In this document: in pieces, positions 36,676 to 49,516 of the stretch | Position numbering within the stretch: the stretch's first letter is position 1 | Layout: each line of letters opens with the position of its first letter | NCBI GenBank assembly: GCA_004009845.1 | Contig: RMBW01000002.1 | Span: 992,001 to 1,056,000, forward strand | Length of the DNA stretch: 64,000 nt | From: Davidsoniella eucalypti | Taxonomy: Eukaryota; Ascomycota; Sordariomycetes; Microascales; Ceratocystidaceae | Direction of reading: 5' to 3' | Translations under genes and position numbers: made by a program | The notes under the pieces: model-generated | The model's input: only the letters and a program-made list of their open reading frames with translations | What the model was told of the DNA's origin: nothing | The model's database searches: none

Positions 36676-39600
36676 TTTACTTGTTCTCCTGGTGGTTTGG
36701 GTATTGGACTCTATATTTTCATCTGCATTTTGTTTTCATTTTCTTTTCTTCAAGACAGCTTTAGCTGTCTCACTCTTTTTTTTCTGGTTTTTTTCTTGTT
36801 AAAGTATATGACTATCGCCTTAATGTCTTGGCATGCAACTTCCCACGAAGCAAACGATATACCACGGCCACTCTCTGGCCTTTTTTGGGCTTCAACGACG
36901 CAGTGACTGCTCCTTTTTTCCTCTTCGGCTTAGCTCCCAGTATGGTTTTTTTTCTTTCCTTATCATCAGTTGTTCTGTTTCCGGCCTGTTGGCCAGGTAG
37001 TTTTTGTCTAAATTGTTTTATTTATTTTTTGCCATGTTTGCCATATTGTTAAGCACATCTTTGTAACTTGATGTCCGTTTGCACTTAGTTCTTTCTTTAT
37101 ATTATGAATCGATGCCGCCATATTAGTATCTTCTTTCAATCCAATATTATTCTTACACATCTTGTTCTATGACTCCTGCTCGAGACGATATAACTGATAG
37201 TATGGTAGATGTAACAAGAGCTCTATTTTCCTCAAGTCCAGACAGATCCGAAGCGAGCCATGATCAGCAGCGGACTAGGGATAAAACCGAATAAAAAAAT
37301 TAAGGTTTGTAAGCGATCTTGTGCTGCAAGGTGTTAAGTAACATTCAATCTACCAACCAAACATGATATCATAAGTTGAAGTGTGGTTTTTTCTTCGATT
37401 TAGCAAGCGACAAGGCGGCAAAATCTGATACATCGCACGAATCATGCTGTGTCGTCAGGTAAGCATTATTTGCATGTTTTCGGTCGGCAGAGTCTTGTGG
37501 CGTTTGTAATACAGATATCCTTAGTCAGTATTTGCAGAGCCGCGCTAACGACACAGAGGCTTGGAAGCCTAGTCTCTAGTGTCTAGGCCCTCTAAAGGAT
37601 TTTTTAATCTTTTAATTTTTTAATTTTCTTGGTCTGCAGGCAACTTGATTCAAGAGCCAATAAAGCCTTGGTATCGCCTCTACGCCATAGTCAAGGACCT
37701 GGAATCCAGCGACTATTTTTTCTTTTTTAATGCTGTATTTATCGTGTCCTCGTGTCTTCTCCTGTCCTGTTAATTTCACCATAATGCTGGCCGCGGGTAC
37801 TTGGTTGGCTCTGAGGTTACCGCAAGCGTTCGTGAAACACCAGACGCGTGCTAGTAGACAAGGTATCTTTCACGCTAAAATACATACAAAAGATACCTAG
37901 CCGTGCATCTAATCAGATCAAGCCCATTCCTAAAACAGGGCGCCTAAATTCACTACCTTTTTTGCTACCAGGTTCCATCGCGAGCCGTTGAACTACGATG
38001 CTATCAGCCAAGTCATCAACGACTGGCGCTGCAGTAAAACGCCACTGGCCGTGGCCACAGACTCGGAAGCCGACAATTGGCCCTGGCCCTCGAACGCCCG
38101 TATTACTTGGTTTTTCTAGGTAGTCTTTCTTTCTAGGCGTCTTCTGGCTGCTCCAGGTCTTTTGTCTCTCGTGCCGTCTGGTCCAGTCAACCCAGGCCGT
38201 CGTGTCACCAACGTTGAGAAGAGCCAAGTTGAACGAACGAAATACGAGACATGCAGGCAACACAATGTGTCTAAATCTAAAAAGGAAAAAGGAAAAGAAA
38301 GACAGAGACGTCCCATCGCCGATACCATCACGTGCTTCGCTATTGTGCCCATGGAAACACGGAAAGCTGCGTCAAAGGGTTTTTGAGATCTGTGGTGGCC
38401 CGTCTTTCTGGCCTCGCATCGTAGGTAGACTAAGAAGGCGTTCTTTTTTACAGCCACTGCCGTATTTCTTTTCTTTAATACTTGAAGAGGCCCGGCTCCC
38501 GTTTCTCTCTTGGAAATGCTGTTCTAGCCAACGCTCCACCTCTTCGTCTCTCCTTTGCTATTCTTTCCGCTTTGGCATCTAGGCCGACTATTCGCCGTCT
38601 GCCTAGCCTTATCTTCGTCCCAAAGTCTCCTGGCGAGCACTTACTTTTGGTTCTTTCACATTTTATAATTTGCCTTGCTGTTTTTTGCATCGTCGCCATC
38701 TCGTAGCCGGCTCTACGTTTTCTTCATTCTGCTGTTTTCATATCTCTTAGCGGCGTAGTCGTCTTATATCTATTTTGTTTAGCCCGCATCTAGGCCTCTT
38801 TGCATCATTAGCATCCATCGTCACCGATCCACATATCAGCATCTAGACTAACGGCATCCGACAACCCTCTTCGCCTTCACGGCCAGCAACATCTATAAAA
38901 GGGAGGCTGTTGCTCTGTCTGTATCATCGTATCTTCTGTCGACAACTCGGCATCGCAATCTTGATTTCGTCTTGGACCAAGTCACTCGGTTTTCTATTTC
39001 ATCTATTATCTGATATCTCAGTTACACACGACCAGTCAGTCAGCTTTTGGGTTCCTGTGTCAAGGTAAGCTAGTCCCTCACCACTTTTGAGTTCCTTTGT
39101 CGTTGCACTTTGTTCCACAGCCCTTCTTCCAGCACTAAGACACGTTCTTTGATGAATGTTCTTTAACTCTGCCGCCGTCCCTGGTTCTTTTCTATGCATA
39201 TATTCTTTGATTGCATTCTATACTACCAAAGAACAAAAGAAAAAATCCAAAGGAATTTTGACATGAAGAATATTTAGTATTTTCTTCGTGCTCTATCTGT
39301 GTTGTTTCCTAGTTGGAAATTTAGAACCGCCAGGCAACAACAACAACACCACCACATCCACTTTCACGCGTGCCTTCCCCTTCTGCTCAACTCCGGCCAA
39401 GCAGCAACTTCTTTATGCTACTCTGCTGTCGTTGAAGCAACTACCTTTTTTTTCACCACAAAGACCCACCCATCAAGTAGTTGCAGCGCTTCTTCGCTTC
39501 AAATATTTCTCAGGCAAAAAGAAATATATGCCTTCTTTCATCTCTGACTCTTTCAACCTCCCCTCGTTCTCTGATCTTTTTCCCCATCATCGCGCCTCTC

Positions 39601-39896
39601 TTTCTTTGTTTTCACTGTGCAACGTTTGCATTTAAGCAGGCTACAGTCCTCGCTTTCCTGAGATCTGTTGCACTCGCTTCTTCATCTCACCTTCGCCTGT
39701 CGATACCCGCGAAATACCAAAGCAAATCACATCAAACCAAACCACCCCGCCAAAGTCCCGCTATCAAAGTTTCAAAGTTCTACCGTCGAGTCTCACAAAC
39801 AGCCCGTCCATCCGCTAACAAGCTTCGTTTCCAGTCGACACTTAATATACTTTTCTCACGCCGTGCTCGTCTTCAAAAGACAACAAACTCGCTACC
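36676..39896. other. Intergenic between abaA and secreted protein gene
   Basis: T-rich 3' flank of abaA, then about 2 kb of pyrimidine-rich DNA running into the next gene's start, as expected of its promoter and leader. Short frames here show no domain or consistent codon use. Confidence 0.45.
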
Positions 39897-41042
39897 ATGA
39901 AGCAGTCTACGTTCTTGTCCATCAGTTGCGCCGCCGTCGGCATCATCGCCCATACCTGGGTCGAGATGATCATGCGTATCAGCACTAACGGTCTCATGTC
40001 TGGCAATCCCGGCTATCCTCGCGGCTATGTTGGTCGCGGTGATGCTGGTTTCAACGATAGAGAGGTTCTATACCAGCTGCCTGTCCCCGGTGGTCCTACT
40101 AGAATTACTCCCGCCGATCTCATCAGCAAGTTCTCCCAAGACAACTACACTACCGAGTACCCCATGCTCGAGGTCGGGCCCGGTGATTGGATTGCTCTAC
40201 GTTACCAGGAGAACGGCCACGTTTCTCTACCGACTAACCAGCCCAACAAGCCTCTGAACCGCGGCACCGTCTATGTCTACGGAACTTCTGAGGCCAGTGC
40301 GAACGACACTGTCCTGGGCATTCACAAGGTCTGGACTTCGGATGGCACTGGCGGCAGCGGCAAGGGCGTTCTGCTAGGAACTCGCCATTATGACGATGGT
40401 CGCTGCCACCAGACTAATGACGGTGCTATTGCTGCCGAGAGAGCAACCAAGTTTGCCAAGACTGTCGACACTCTGCAGGGTACCGACCTTTGGTGCCAGA
40501 CCGACATCCAGCTGCCTAGCAACATCACCGAGGGTTCCGTCTACACTCTGTACTGGGTATGGGATTGGCCTACTCTGGACCCCTCCAAAATTGATATGAA
40601 TGCTACCGGCGACGGCAACTATCCTACCCAGGGTGACGGTGTCACTGTTGCCGAGATGTACCTGAGCACCGTCGACATCAATATTGTTTCCAACAGCTCG
40701 CTTCAGTCGCGCGAGGTCGTTGTCAGCACCTCTATGGCCACCTCCCCCGATAACATTGGCAGCGCGGCTATCCCTGCTCAGCTTCAGAACATGTTCCAGG
40801 TCTCTGAGGGCGGTAGCAACGCTGAAGGTGCTTCTGGAAGTGCTGTTGCCTCGTCACCTTCGGCTCCCACAACCTCCGCCGTGACATCAACTGCTTCCCA
40901 TGGCAAGGAGCAGGTCACTGTCACCGCCGACCCTGTCTTTGTTACTTCAACTCTGACCAAGGCCCTACATACACAGGCTACCACTAGCGTTGTGTCTCAT
41001 AGCCCTTCGCGCCATCAGAGACGCGATGCCGATCAAGATTAA
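39897..41042 (+). CDS. Secreted protein with predicted mature N-terminal His
   Basis: A single exon of 381 residues. The signal peptide is MKQSTFLSISCAAVGIIA, with cleavage expected after Ala18, so the mature protein would start HTWVE. Residues 19 to about 275 form one folded domain with conserved-looking blocks: SGNPGYPRGYVGR, GDWIALRYQENGHVSLP, NRGTVYVYGTS, RHYDDGRCHQTN, LWCQTDIQLP and YTLYWVWDWPT. I recall this family in filamentous fungi as an uncharacterised DUF (possibly DUF7492); the name is from memory. A Ser/Thr-rich tail follows (about 285-381) ending in a dibasic region, with no GPI-anchor hydrophobic end. An N-terminal His exposed by signal cleavage, with a second His in ENGHVSL, recalls the copper-binding histidine brace of lytic polysaccharide monooxygenases, but no activity is shown. 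Confidence 0.85.
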   Translation: MKQSTFLSISCAAVGIIAHTWVEMIMRISTNGLMSGNPGYPRGYVGRGDAGFNDREVLYQLPVPGGPTRITPADLISKFSQDNYTTEYPMLEVGPGDWIALRYQENGHVSLPTNQPNKPLNRGTVYVYGTSEASANDTVLGIHKVWTSDGTGGSGKGVLLGTRHYDDGRCHQTNDGAIAAERATKFAKTVDTLQGTDLWCQTDIQLPSNITEGSVYTLYWVWDWPTLDPSKIDMNATGDGNYPTQGDGVTVAEMYLSTVDINIVSNSSLQSREVVVSTSMATSPDNIGSAAIPAQLQNMFQVSEGGSNAEGASGSAVASSPSAPTTSAVTSTASHGKEQVTVTADPVFVTSTLTKALHTQATTSVVSHSPSRHQRRDADQD

Positions 41043-41833
41043 GTATATTCTCGATGTCAAGGGTTAAGTCTTACAGATGACATACTTCTCTACCAAAAAA
41101 ACTGGTCGACTAAGTCCTGAGTATCGATATACTTCCGAGTCCCTCCCTTTCTTTACATTTGTGTAGTTTTTTTTTAATCCTTATCATTCCCTTGATCTTT
41201 CTTTTCTATCCTCATGTTTCCTTTGTTATGTTCTACATATCTATCTTGTACACGATCTCCTATAATGGCAATGACAGTCTTTCATTGATTAGGTACTCGG
41301 TTTGCTTCGAGTTGTTTTTTTGTTTCATTTTTTTCAGGGCGAAATCAGGTGCTATGGATATTTTCATCATGACGTCAAGGCGTTTGGGTTGTGGCACTCT
41401 CCGCCTTCTCAGCAGGATAGTTTGAAAAGTAAAGAATAAGGGAAGGGGATCTTAATTACGATAATGTACGTTCAGTCTTCTTGTCAGAAAGAAATCAGAA
41501 GGGACATTGGACATTGTGTTAAAAGCCCCTAATGGGCTTTCTTTAGCTAGATAAAGTGTCTGTAGTCCTGACTACAGATGATTCATACTATTTAGTTTTT
41601 TTAAAAAAGAAATCTTTACATGTAAAATTTGTGTTGTGTCACTCTTTCATTATAATTAGATTGTTCCGATGATTGAGCATGTATAATGTGTCTAATTAGT
41701 TCTCCATATAAAGGGGAAAAGCAGATATTTCCAGGCTATATGGTGCGCGAAACTTTGTATCTTTCTTGGATTGATTGATACACGATAAGCACACAGTCAA
41801 CACGTCATGCATATATGTATGTGTATAACTCGC
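41043..41833. other. Convergent intergenic region
   Basis: 3' flanks of two convergent genes: the secreted protein (plus) and cyclophilin (minus). T-rich on the plus strand; no further gene was recognised. Confidence 0.5.
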
Positions 41834-43150
41834 TTACATCTCACCACACTCGGCGATGACGACATCCATGTTCGGCACGTCTTTGCCCTTATAGCCCGTC
41901 TTTGTAGCCTCTATCTTCTTCACGACGTCCATGCCATCGACGACCTTGCCGAAAACAACGTGTTTGTTGTCCAAGAAAGGCGTGGCAACGGTAGTGATGA
42001 AGAACTGGCTGCCGTTGGTGTTGGGGCCAGCGTTCTACATGAAATTTTATGATACGGGTTAGCTCATGTGTACTGTAGATTGAAGTATAGAAAATATATT
42101 TGTCAGGAGGAAAGGGGAGATTGGAGACTTACGGCCATGGAAAGCAGGCCAGGCTGTTCGTGCTTCAAGTTGAAGTTTTCGTCGACGAATGCAGTTGTGC
42201 CGTAGATACAAGTTGAGCCAGTTCCATCGCCATTGAGGAAATCACCGCCCTGGCACATGAAATTGGGGATCTAAATACAGATAACCGATTTGATATTAGC
42301 AAGCCTTTCATATAAATTCATCCTCTTTCTTTTCCTCTCAAGAAAAGCACTTTGTTCTTGTGTGACCATCGACCAGATATCAACTAGTTCTTAAAAAGTA
42401 TATTAACCTTTTTTTTTTTTTGGAGGGGGATTAAGGCTTACCACACGATGGAACTTTGATCCTTTGTAGCCTTGAGGCTTACCACGAGGGGTCTTGCTCT
42501 CTCCGGTACAGAATTGCCGGAAGTTTTCGGCAGTTTTGGGGACGACGTCGGCAAAGAGCTCAAAGGTGATGCGGCCGAGTGGTGCGCCACCTAGAGTGAT
42601 GTCGAAGAAGACACTATAGTTTTTTTTGTCAGCGTCCATATCTTCATTCTGAGACTATGTGTTATTCTATATGCTTCATAGTGTCGCTAGATGTTGGGTA
42701 GAGTGAATCAGATGTTGGTCCACGTCCCAGTTGGGTGTTTGTGTCTGTGATATGATGACATAATATGCTATACCACATAGACCACGTTGTTGACAAGTAT
42801 GAAATGGAGCCAACTCTGGTATCTTCAAGTGTCATCAACAGTACACACGAGTGATTTCATGATCAAGATGTGTGCTACAGTATGTAGTAATTGGCATAGC
42901 AGGCGGGATTCATGTCTGCGTGGGATTGTGGTCACCAGGTATGCCAAAAATACCCTAACGACCGCTCCATACCACGGAGTGATCTCGTGCGCTGTTTCTC
43001 AAAGAGATAAGAAGGGACAAAAAAAAAAGGAAGGCCGGTATCTAGAGAACATATAGGTTTCAAGGTTGTGGGAAAGCTGATGGGGGGAGGTTTGGGCGGA
43101 ATAAAGACTTACAGAGGATTTCCTGATTCGGGAAGAACAGTAGGAGCCAT
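41834..43150 (-). CDS. cypA: Cyclophilin A peptidyl-prolyl isomerase
   Basis: Four exons (43150-43113, 42613-42442, 42270-42133, 42034-41834) encode 182 residues. Intron 1 is 499 nt (donor GTAAGT, branch-like GCTGAC, acceptor CTATAG); introns 2 and 3 are 171 and 98 nt. The N-terminus MAPTVLPESGNPL joins VFFDITLGGAPLGR, and the core keeps FHRVIPNFMCQGGDF, NGTGST-type glycine turns, LLSMANAGPNTNGSQFF and HVVFGKV. The catalytic Arg, Phe, Met and Gln of the active site are present. The product catalyses cis-trans isomerisation of Xaa-Pro bonds and is the usual cyclosporin A target in fungi. The residue equal to human Trp121 is Phe here (TPFLDNKHVVFG), which in other cyclophilins weakens cyclosporin binding. 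An in-frame ATG at 42639, inside the end of intron 1, would give an alternative start MDADKKNY if intron 1 is not spliced. Confidence 0.93.
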
Positions 43151-46100
43151 GGTTTATTATGTAGTATGGTGTGAATAGGATGGCTGAGATTATGACTGCT
43201 AGGTCAGGATGTCGATGAGTAAGTAAGTGCGTGATTCCCAATGGTGTCATATATATACATTGATACAACGTGTTTGTGTCCGACTATATATGACCCATCG
43301 TGGTTCAAGTTAGGGTACGAAGTAGTATACAAGCTTACGATTATAGATGTCCTTTGAAGTTCAAAGCATAGGGCATTGGCATGTTTATTGAACACAGATA
43401 ATAATTTAGTACTTGGAGGTTAACTGGTACGCTACTTGCGCCTAGAAAAAGGAGAGTTAACGTATAGGGTTAATTAACCCGAAATGTAGGGGAATTAGCC
43501 GAAATTTAGTAGAGACCCTCTTTTTGATAACCAGCTCTTTCATTTTTTTCTTTTCCGCGGTTTTGAAAGTCAAAAATACTACTAGGATGGGGTGAAATAA
43601 GTGGATAATCACAAACTGATGGTGATACATTAATGTGGAGTCTCTTGGCGTTACTTTTTCCATCATAAGCAAGAAAATAAAAAAAAGCCTACAAAAAAGA
43701 TCGTAATTTAGCAAGCGAATACAAAAAAAAAGAAAACAAAAAGAAAAAAAAGGCAAGGAAGTGGGACATTGTTGTTTGTTTGCGTTGAAAAAGACTCTGC
43801 CTCAAGTATTGCGTAACAAATTTTATTCTAAATTTTATTCTCGCAGTAAATTATCTGGTACATTTAATCTTTCTTATATTTGTTTTCATTACCAATGTAT
43901 CTTTTATTTCTTCATCCCCGAGTAAAGTTCGGAGAAACTCATGGACCGAACACATGACGTCGATCTTGCAAAACATCTTGCCCATCTTTTTTTTCCTCTA
44001 TGATTGATGTCTGTGTGTGGCATCTCTTGGGAACTAAACTAGCCTAATATCGAAGATTGGACTGGACGATAGAATCACAAGGACGCTTTAGTTGTATTTT
44101 GGGTTTCATAAATCCTCTGCCGAGTGAAATGAGAAAATAAGAAGAATATGCTTAGTCTGAGTTCTTCTTTATCAAGTAATAAAAAATACCCCGGCTGGGC
44201 TGGGATTTTTTTATTATGTTGTCAGCAACCGGAAGCTACAATATCCGGTCTCTTGTTTTTCTTCTTCTCATTTTGTCTTTTTTTGTTTTCTTGCATAGCA
44301 AAAAAGCCAAGGTATTAAAAAAGAACTGGATACGGGGAGATAGAAGAACATGATCAGGTGCTGTTATCGGTGTACGTACGTATGCTCCTATACAGAGGAG
44401 TAGAATATGTACATATGTACATGCACAAATCTGTAGTCAGGTATATCTGTAGTTGCATGCCAGCCTTCTTCTTTGTCTCATGAATGTCACAGATATAATA
44501 TTTCGAATATTGTTTGTGCCGCTGCTTCCATGCCATACATCTGAAAGAACGTATACAACTATAAACATCACCTGATAAAACATATGGCCCGAAGAACCCG
44601 TTGTAGGCTGTCTCAAAAAACATGGTCAAAAATGAAGAAATATATATCTCCAAGACTCTCTACTAGTAGGGCTGCGATTTTACTCTTTCAGCATCCCTAC
44701 GTTCCGTTAACTGCCCTTTAGCGAGCATACCTTGTACTGAGAAAAGGAAGTCTTTGAAATTCGTGGCCAAGTTCTTATCTATAGTGAGTTAGCCTGGGGT
44801 TGGTCAACAATTAAGTTTGTTAGTGCGAACGGGGCTCGTGCTTTTTGGTACTTTTTTGGTACTGTTTTCCTTTTTCTTTTACCCCATGGATGAAGATGAA
44901 ACGACTTATGTATGTAGGCTAAGCCGGAGAGAATTCAGTCTACAGAGCCTATCCTAGGATGGCGCCTGGCTTGGCTATCTTCTGCAAGAACTATTAGTTG
45001 GTGGCTTCCCTGTTGCTAACTATAGTCGTATGCTAGCACAATTGGGCATATCTGTATATGCGCCGCCCTGGAGCCAAGAGGCCGAGACATTGCTATTTAG
45101 TAGGCAATATTCCATTTTGGCTATGGAGTTTATAGATGGGGAAGCCCCGACAGCAATGATGTCAACAAATTACAGCAAATTATCTCTGCTTGAATCCTTG
45201 ATATATGCACTGATGTACGAGCAAACCGTGCTATTTGCTGGTTGTGGCAGGCACTGTTGTCTGATAATTAACGTTGGAATTACGAACATCCTGTCGTAGG
45301 GAGTACATATAAACGACAACATGCTTTTTGTTTTCTTTGACTGTACATGTGTACATACAGATATAGACATATCCACATGAGTTGCAGCTAATAGACGCCA
45401 ATGTGATCCTGCAGTGCTAGGATGTTTGCCGCCTTCTGCTGCTTGTGATCAAGCGAGTGAGACGTGGACTTAATTGCTCTTTGGGAGCTTTGAAGACGAA
45501 TGGGCCAGCCTGTGACTTTGCAGTTTACAGGACAAAGAGGCGCCCTAGTATACAGACATGTACATGTATCTGTACAGATATAAGCTTGCTTTGACTGCTG
45601 CTTACTTGCTCAGCCCCTCTCCTCTGGTCTCCCCAGCGGTTGGATTTCCGGTTTGAGCAAAGAAAAACAAAGCAAAGGCCTGTTTTGTCGGCCATCCTTC
45701 AGACACAAACAAACAAAAAGGCAGGCGCATACCAGGTGCGAGGAATAAGGGAAATAAGAAAAGATAAACAAATAAGATATGGACGAGACGGGGCGCAGAG
45801 TGGCGTCGCGATAGACTCGATCAGTCAGGCCGAACGTCGTCCTCTATGGTGTTTCGATATAGCACATGTTATTTATGTTGGGTAGGATTGCGCACCATAC
45901 CAAACCATCGTGGCGAACTAGGGTATAATCATGGAGAAAGCAGAAGAAAGATGCGTCAAACCGTATTTGTATAGTGCTGTGTAGTAGAGTCGTATCCAAT
46001 AGCTGGAGATGTTAAAGTCGAAGAATAGGCGAAACAAGGCAAAACAAGACGAACAAAACCCGAAATTTGCGGCGGGTTATCTGCCTGAGGTGGATGCCGT

Positions 46101-48075
46101 CTTACTCGCGGTGACGTTAGCAGAGCTGTGGCATCTGTGTTCTTTGCTGCTTACTTTCTTGTTTCTGGTAATCAACCTGCCAAGGTCGACTACAGATATA
46201 CGAGAAATTGTGCACAGCTACATATGTATATATAGTTGGATTAGTATTAATTTGGGCTGAAGCCAAGCTTCGGACTGGTCTCGTTGGCCCTACAATGCGT
46301 GTAGGAACCTCAAACACACTAGGGAGGGAACACGACTGTGCTATTGTTCTGCAAGAGTTGGTGCCTATGTCTATATGTACTATGTACATACATAGTTCAA
46401 CTGCTAGTGCATAATGTTGCGGAGATTCGGGCAAGCAAGGTCGGTCTGCGGCCTTTATGATGTGTTGTTTTTCTCGGGGTTTCCCGTTGTTCGACGCCCG
46501 TCTGCATATACAATGTATTGTGTACGTACTATAGTCGTATATGAGAGAATATATGCAATATTGGAGATAAACAACAGGAGATAAGCCGACATGAAGCAGG
46601 AGGGGTACGGCGTTAAGAATAACAAAACAGAACAGTAAACACGCATGTAATCACGGCAACAGCGGCAAATCGAGATTACGGAACATTGGCGGCTTGTTTC
46701 GCAGCTGTAGGCAATTGCGTCTCGCATCTTGGGAAATGAGAAAGAAGCCTGAATTAGAACTGGAGAACAGCTATCGTGAATCGGCACGGCAACAGCCTTT
46801 CGTACGGCTCTGCTGAGGAATTTCCTGCATATAGGGTTTCAAGTTGAAGTCGTCATTCTGTACAAGTCAAACACTAATAGAGAAGGACTCGCAATACTAA
46901 AGGAGGGCTGCGCCAATCGAATCTCTTCCCAAGCCACTAATTCTGTGGCCTTTACTTTCTTTGTTTTTATTTTTCTGGTCTTGGTTACTCCATTGTTTGA
47001 GAGGTTGCATCGTTGAATCGATCAATCACACAGCGTCAGACATTACCATATTTCGACAATTTCCCCTCAGTCCGTGGCGTCTAGCCAATTAGCTGCTTTG
47101 TTATCACGGTCTCATTGCTACCGCTACAATTTCGAAGCTTTGAAATCTCAATCCAAATTTCTTCGCGTTCGCGGCTGAACCAAACCAAGCCGTCTTCTTC
47201 TCGTCTTCCTTACGTAGTTCTCTGGACCTTGTTGTCGCAGTTCGACATTTCCAACACAAATTGAATCTCGCAGCGAACTGCACGAATTCTCCTGGTTGCC
47301 ACGCCATCCGTACCTATAATCTAAGCCACCCAGTGGTTATCCATCAATCGTTTTGTTCTAGACTCGATACAAAAAAACAACCTCTTTTCCTAGCTTAGTC
47401 TCTGGCTTCTTCGAACATCAAAGCCTGGCCTTGCTTAGTAATTTCGACTCGGCTCTTGCTGCTTTTGCAACGCGCCATATTACAGTCCTTATTGCACTGT
47501 CTTTTCGCACACCATCACCAACTCAATCCATTGTCTTGACTAGACTGTCTGCTTTCTGGAACTGCAGACACTAACTAAATACAGAGACTCCCTGTCTATC
47601 CCTTTTGGTTTCTCCTACATCCATCATCCCTGTCATCAGCCTGGCTTGGGACTTTTCACTAATCGCTTACGCTCCTACCACTGCAGCACTGACAAGTACT
47701 AGTGCCATCATCATCTACTAATACTCTAGTGCTGCTGCATGCACGATCCGATCTGGCCTCCAATTCTCTTTTTATTTTGACTTTTTTTTATTTTCCTTCC
47801 TTTGATTTTGTATCATCTCTTCCGAATCGAACCACATATCGTCGCTCACGCTGGCGATTCAAATCTCGGGCCTAGCTTATATATGTAAAGCCGACTGTCT
47901 CGCATATTCCATGGCCCAACACAGGCACCCGCTTACAATCGCCAACGCAAAGTCTACAACTCTTATTCCGCTTCGAGATCTGATCTTCCCGTCCTCCATT
48001 CCTCGTCTCAACACACTCTCGCTCCAACAATAACAACAACAACAACAGCAACTTCTAGAAGCCTGTCTCGCCAAT
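43151..48075. other. 4.9-kb non-coding interval
   Basis: Between the cyclophilin start and the RING-H2 gene. It contains the cyclophilin promoter at its left end and a long pyrimidine-rich leader-like region at 47.1-48.07 kb before the RING-H2 start. No gene was recognised. Confidence 0.45.
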
Positions 48076-49516
48076 ATGCCGTCCATACCGGTTGTTCTCG
48101 CTGCCCGAGTAGTGAACAGTTTTTCAAAGCCGCACCCAAACCTTGCTTCGCGTGAAGACTCGTCGAGTTCTTCTAGCGGCGGCGGCACAAGCCCTCTTCT
48201 TTTCTTTGTAGCCCTCGGCTTTGGCGTTGTGTTTACAAACCTATGGTACGCTTCCACTCTCCAATTGAAGCAAACTCACAAGTCACATTCGACCAATCAT
48301 CGTACTAACAGGCGACTCTTACAGGATCATTGTCGGCGTCAAGTATTGCTTCCGCTACAATGCTCGCAATCGGCAATTACGGGCCATGGCCGAGGGTGGC
48401 GAAATGGTCGCCATCGATCCGGCACCGCGTCCTCGTCGTCGCCGCGAAAAGAAACTCATGACCATGGACGAAGTCAACGATAAATTCCCTATGATCAAAT
48501 ACAAGTCTTGGGTGCTGCAAAAGTCGACATCCAATGTGCCAACACCACCCGAGAACGCCATCAAAACCGAGGCCGATTCTTCCGACGAACCCGCAGCCAC
48601 TAATGATACAACCACCCGGGCAGCCGAGCGTCTTTCAATTGATAGCAAATCTGCTTCTGCTGCTGTCATTGCCGCCGATAACAAGGCTGACTCCAACAAC
48701 GTCGATACTACCGAGACCACAAACTCCAAGGATGAAACTCCCAAGTCCGCCAATCTTCCAACAACCCCTCTGCCAGTCGCAAAGAGGGAGGGCGACCCCA
48801 CGACTACTTCGACTATCGCACACTCCGACTCCGAAGACGACGCCGAATCTGACGATGAAGATCTCCACGAACATTATGCGCCCCAACTCGACGACAACGG
48901 CTCTGAAATCTGCGCTATCTGCATCGACACTATTGAAGATGACGACGATGTTAGAGGCCTCACCTGTGGTCATGCTTTCCATGCCTCCTGTGTCGACCCA
49001 TGGCTAACTGTCCGTCGCGCCTGCTGCCCTCTATGCAAAGCCGAATACTATGTTCCTAAACCTCGTCCCGAAGCCACTGGAAACGTCGAGCAAATGGAGT
49101 CGTTTACTGTCACAAGAGTCAACACCCCCCGCGGAGCCTGGTTTTCTTTCCGCGGGGACAGCCAAACACCTGTTCTATCTCCTCAGGAACAGGCAGCCCG
49201 TATACGCGAAAGACGGCAAATCGATCGGAGAGCCCGCCGGTGGGCTGCTGAACAAACCCGTATAGCCGAAGAAGAGCGCGATCGGTCGGCAAGGGAACGG
49301 GAACAGCGCCGTCTAGACCAAGCTAGCCTATTTTCTTCCCTTCGCAACGCCCTCTCTGGTTTCCATCTCAACCCTCGCTCTAATCAGTCGAGAACGGCCC
49401 AGTCAACAAGCAACACCACTACGACCGCTACACCGACTGTGCAGACCAATATCGCAGTCCCTGCACCTGCTGCCGTGACGCCTTCGCAACTAGAGGCAGG
49501 CACTCGCGCATCATAG
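48076..49516 (+). CDS. Membrane-anchored RING-H2 ubiquitin ligase
   Basis: Two exons (48076-48245 and 48325-49516), with a 79-nt intron (donor GTACGC, branch CTAAC, acceptor TTACAG), give 453 residues. A single transmembrane segment lies at about 40-66 (LLFFVALGFGVVFTNLW joined across the intron to IIVGVKYCF), followed by an Arg-rich stop-transfer patch (PRPRRRREKK). Residues about 253-294 form a RING-H2 finger with ligands C-x2-C, then C-G-H-x2-H-x2-C and C-P-L-C (EICAICIDTIEDDDD ... CGHAFHASCVDPWL ... CCPLC). A highly charged helix rich in Arg/Glu (about 340-395) follows. Single-span RING-H2 proteins recruit an E2 enzyme and ubiquitinate membrane or trafficking proteins; the substrate here is unknown. 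Dipeptide-rich Thr/Ser linkers surround the RING. I know no specific gene name. Confidence 0.88.

Noticed and set aside
36660..36760. Possible extra abaA intron at a GTGAGT donor next to the stop
   Set aside because: No downstream exon gave a recognisable AbaA C-terminus, so the stop at 36675 was kept.
42403..42639. Cyclophilin first exon starting MDADKKNY as the main start
   Set aside because: The ATG sits within a good branch point and acceptor region of an intron whose donor follows a plausible upstream first exon; kept only as an alternative.
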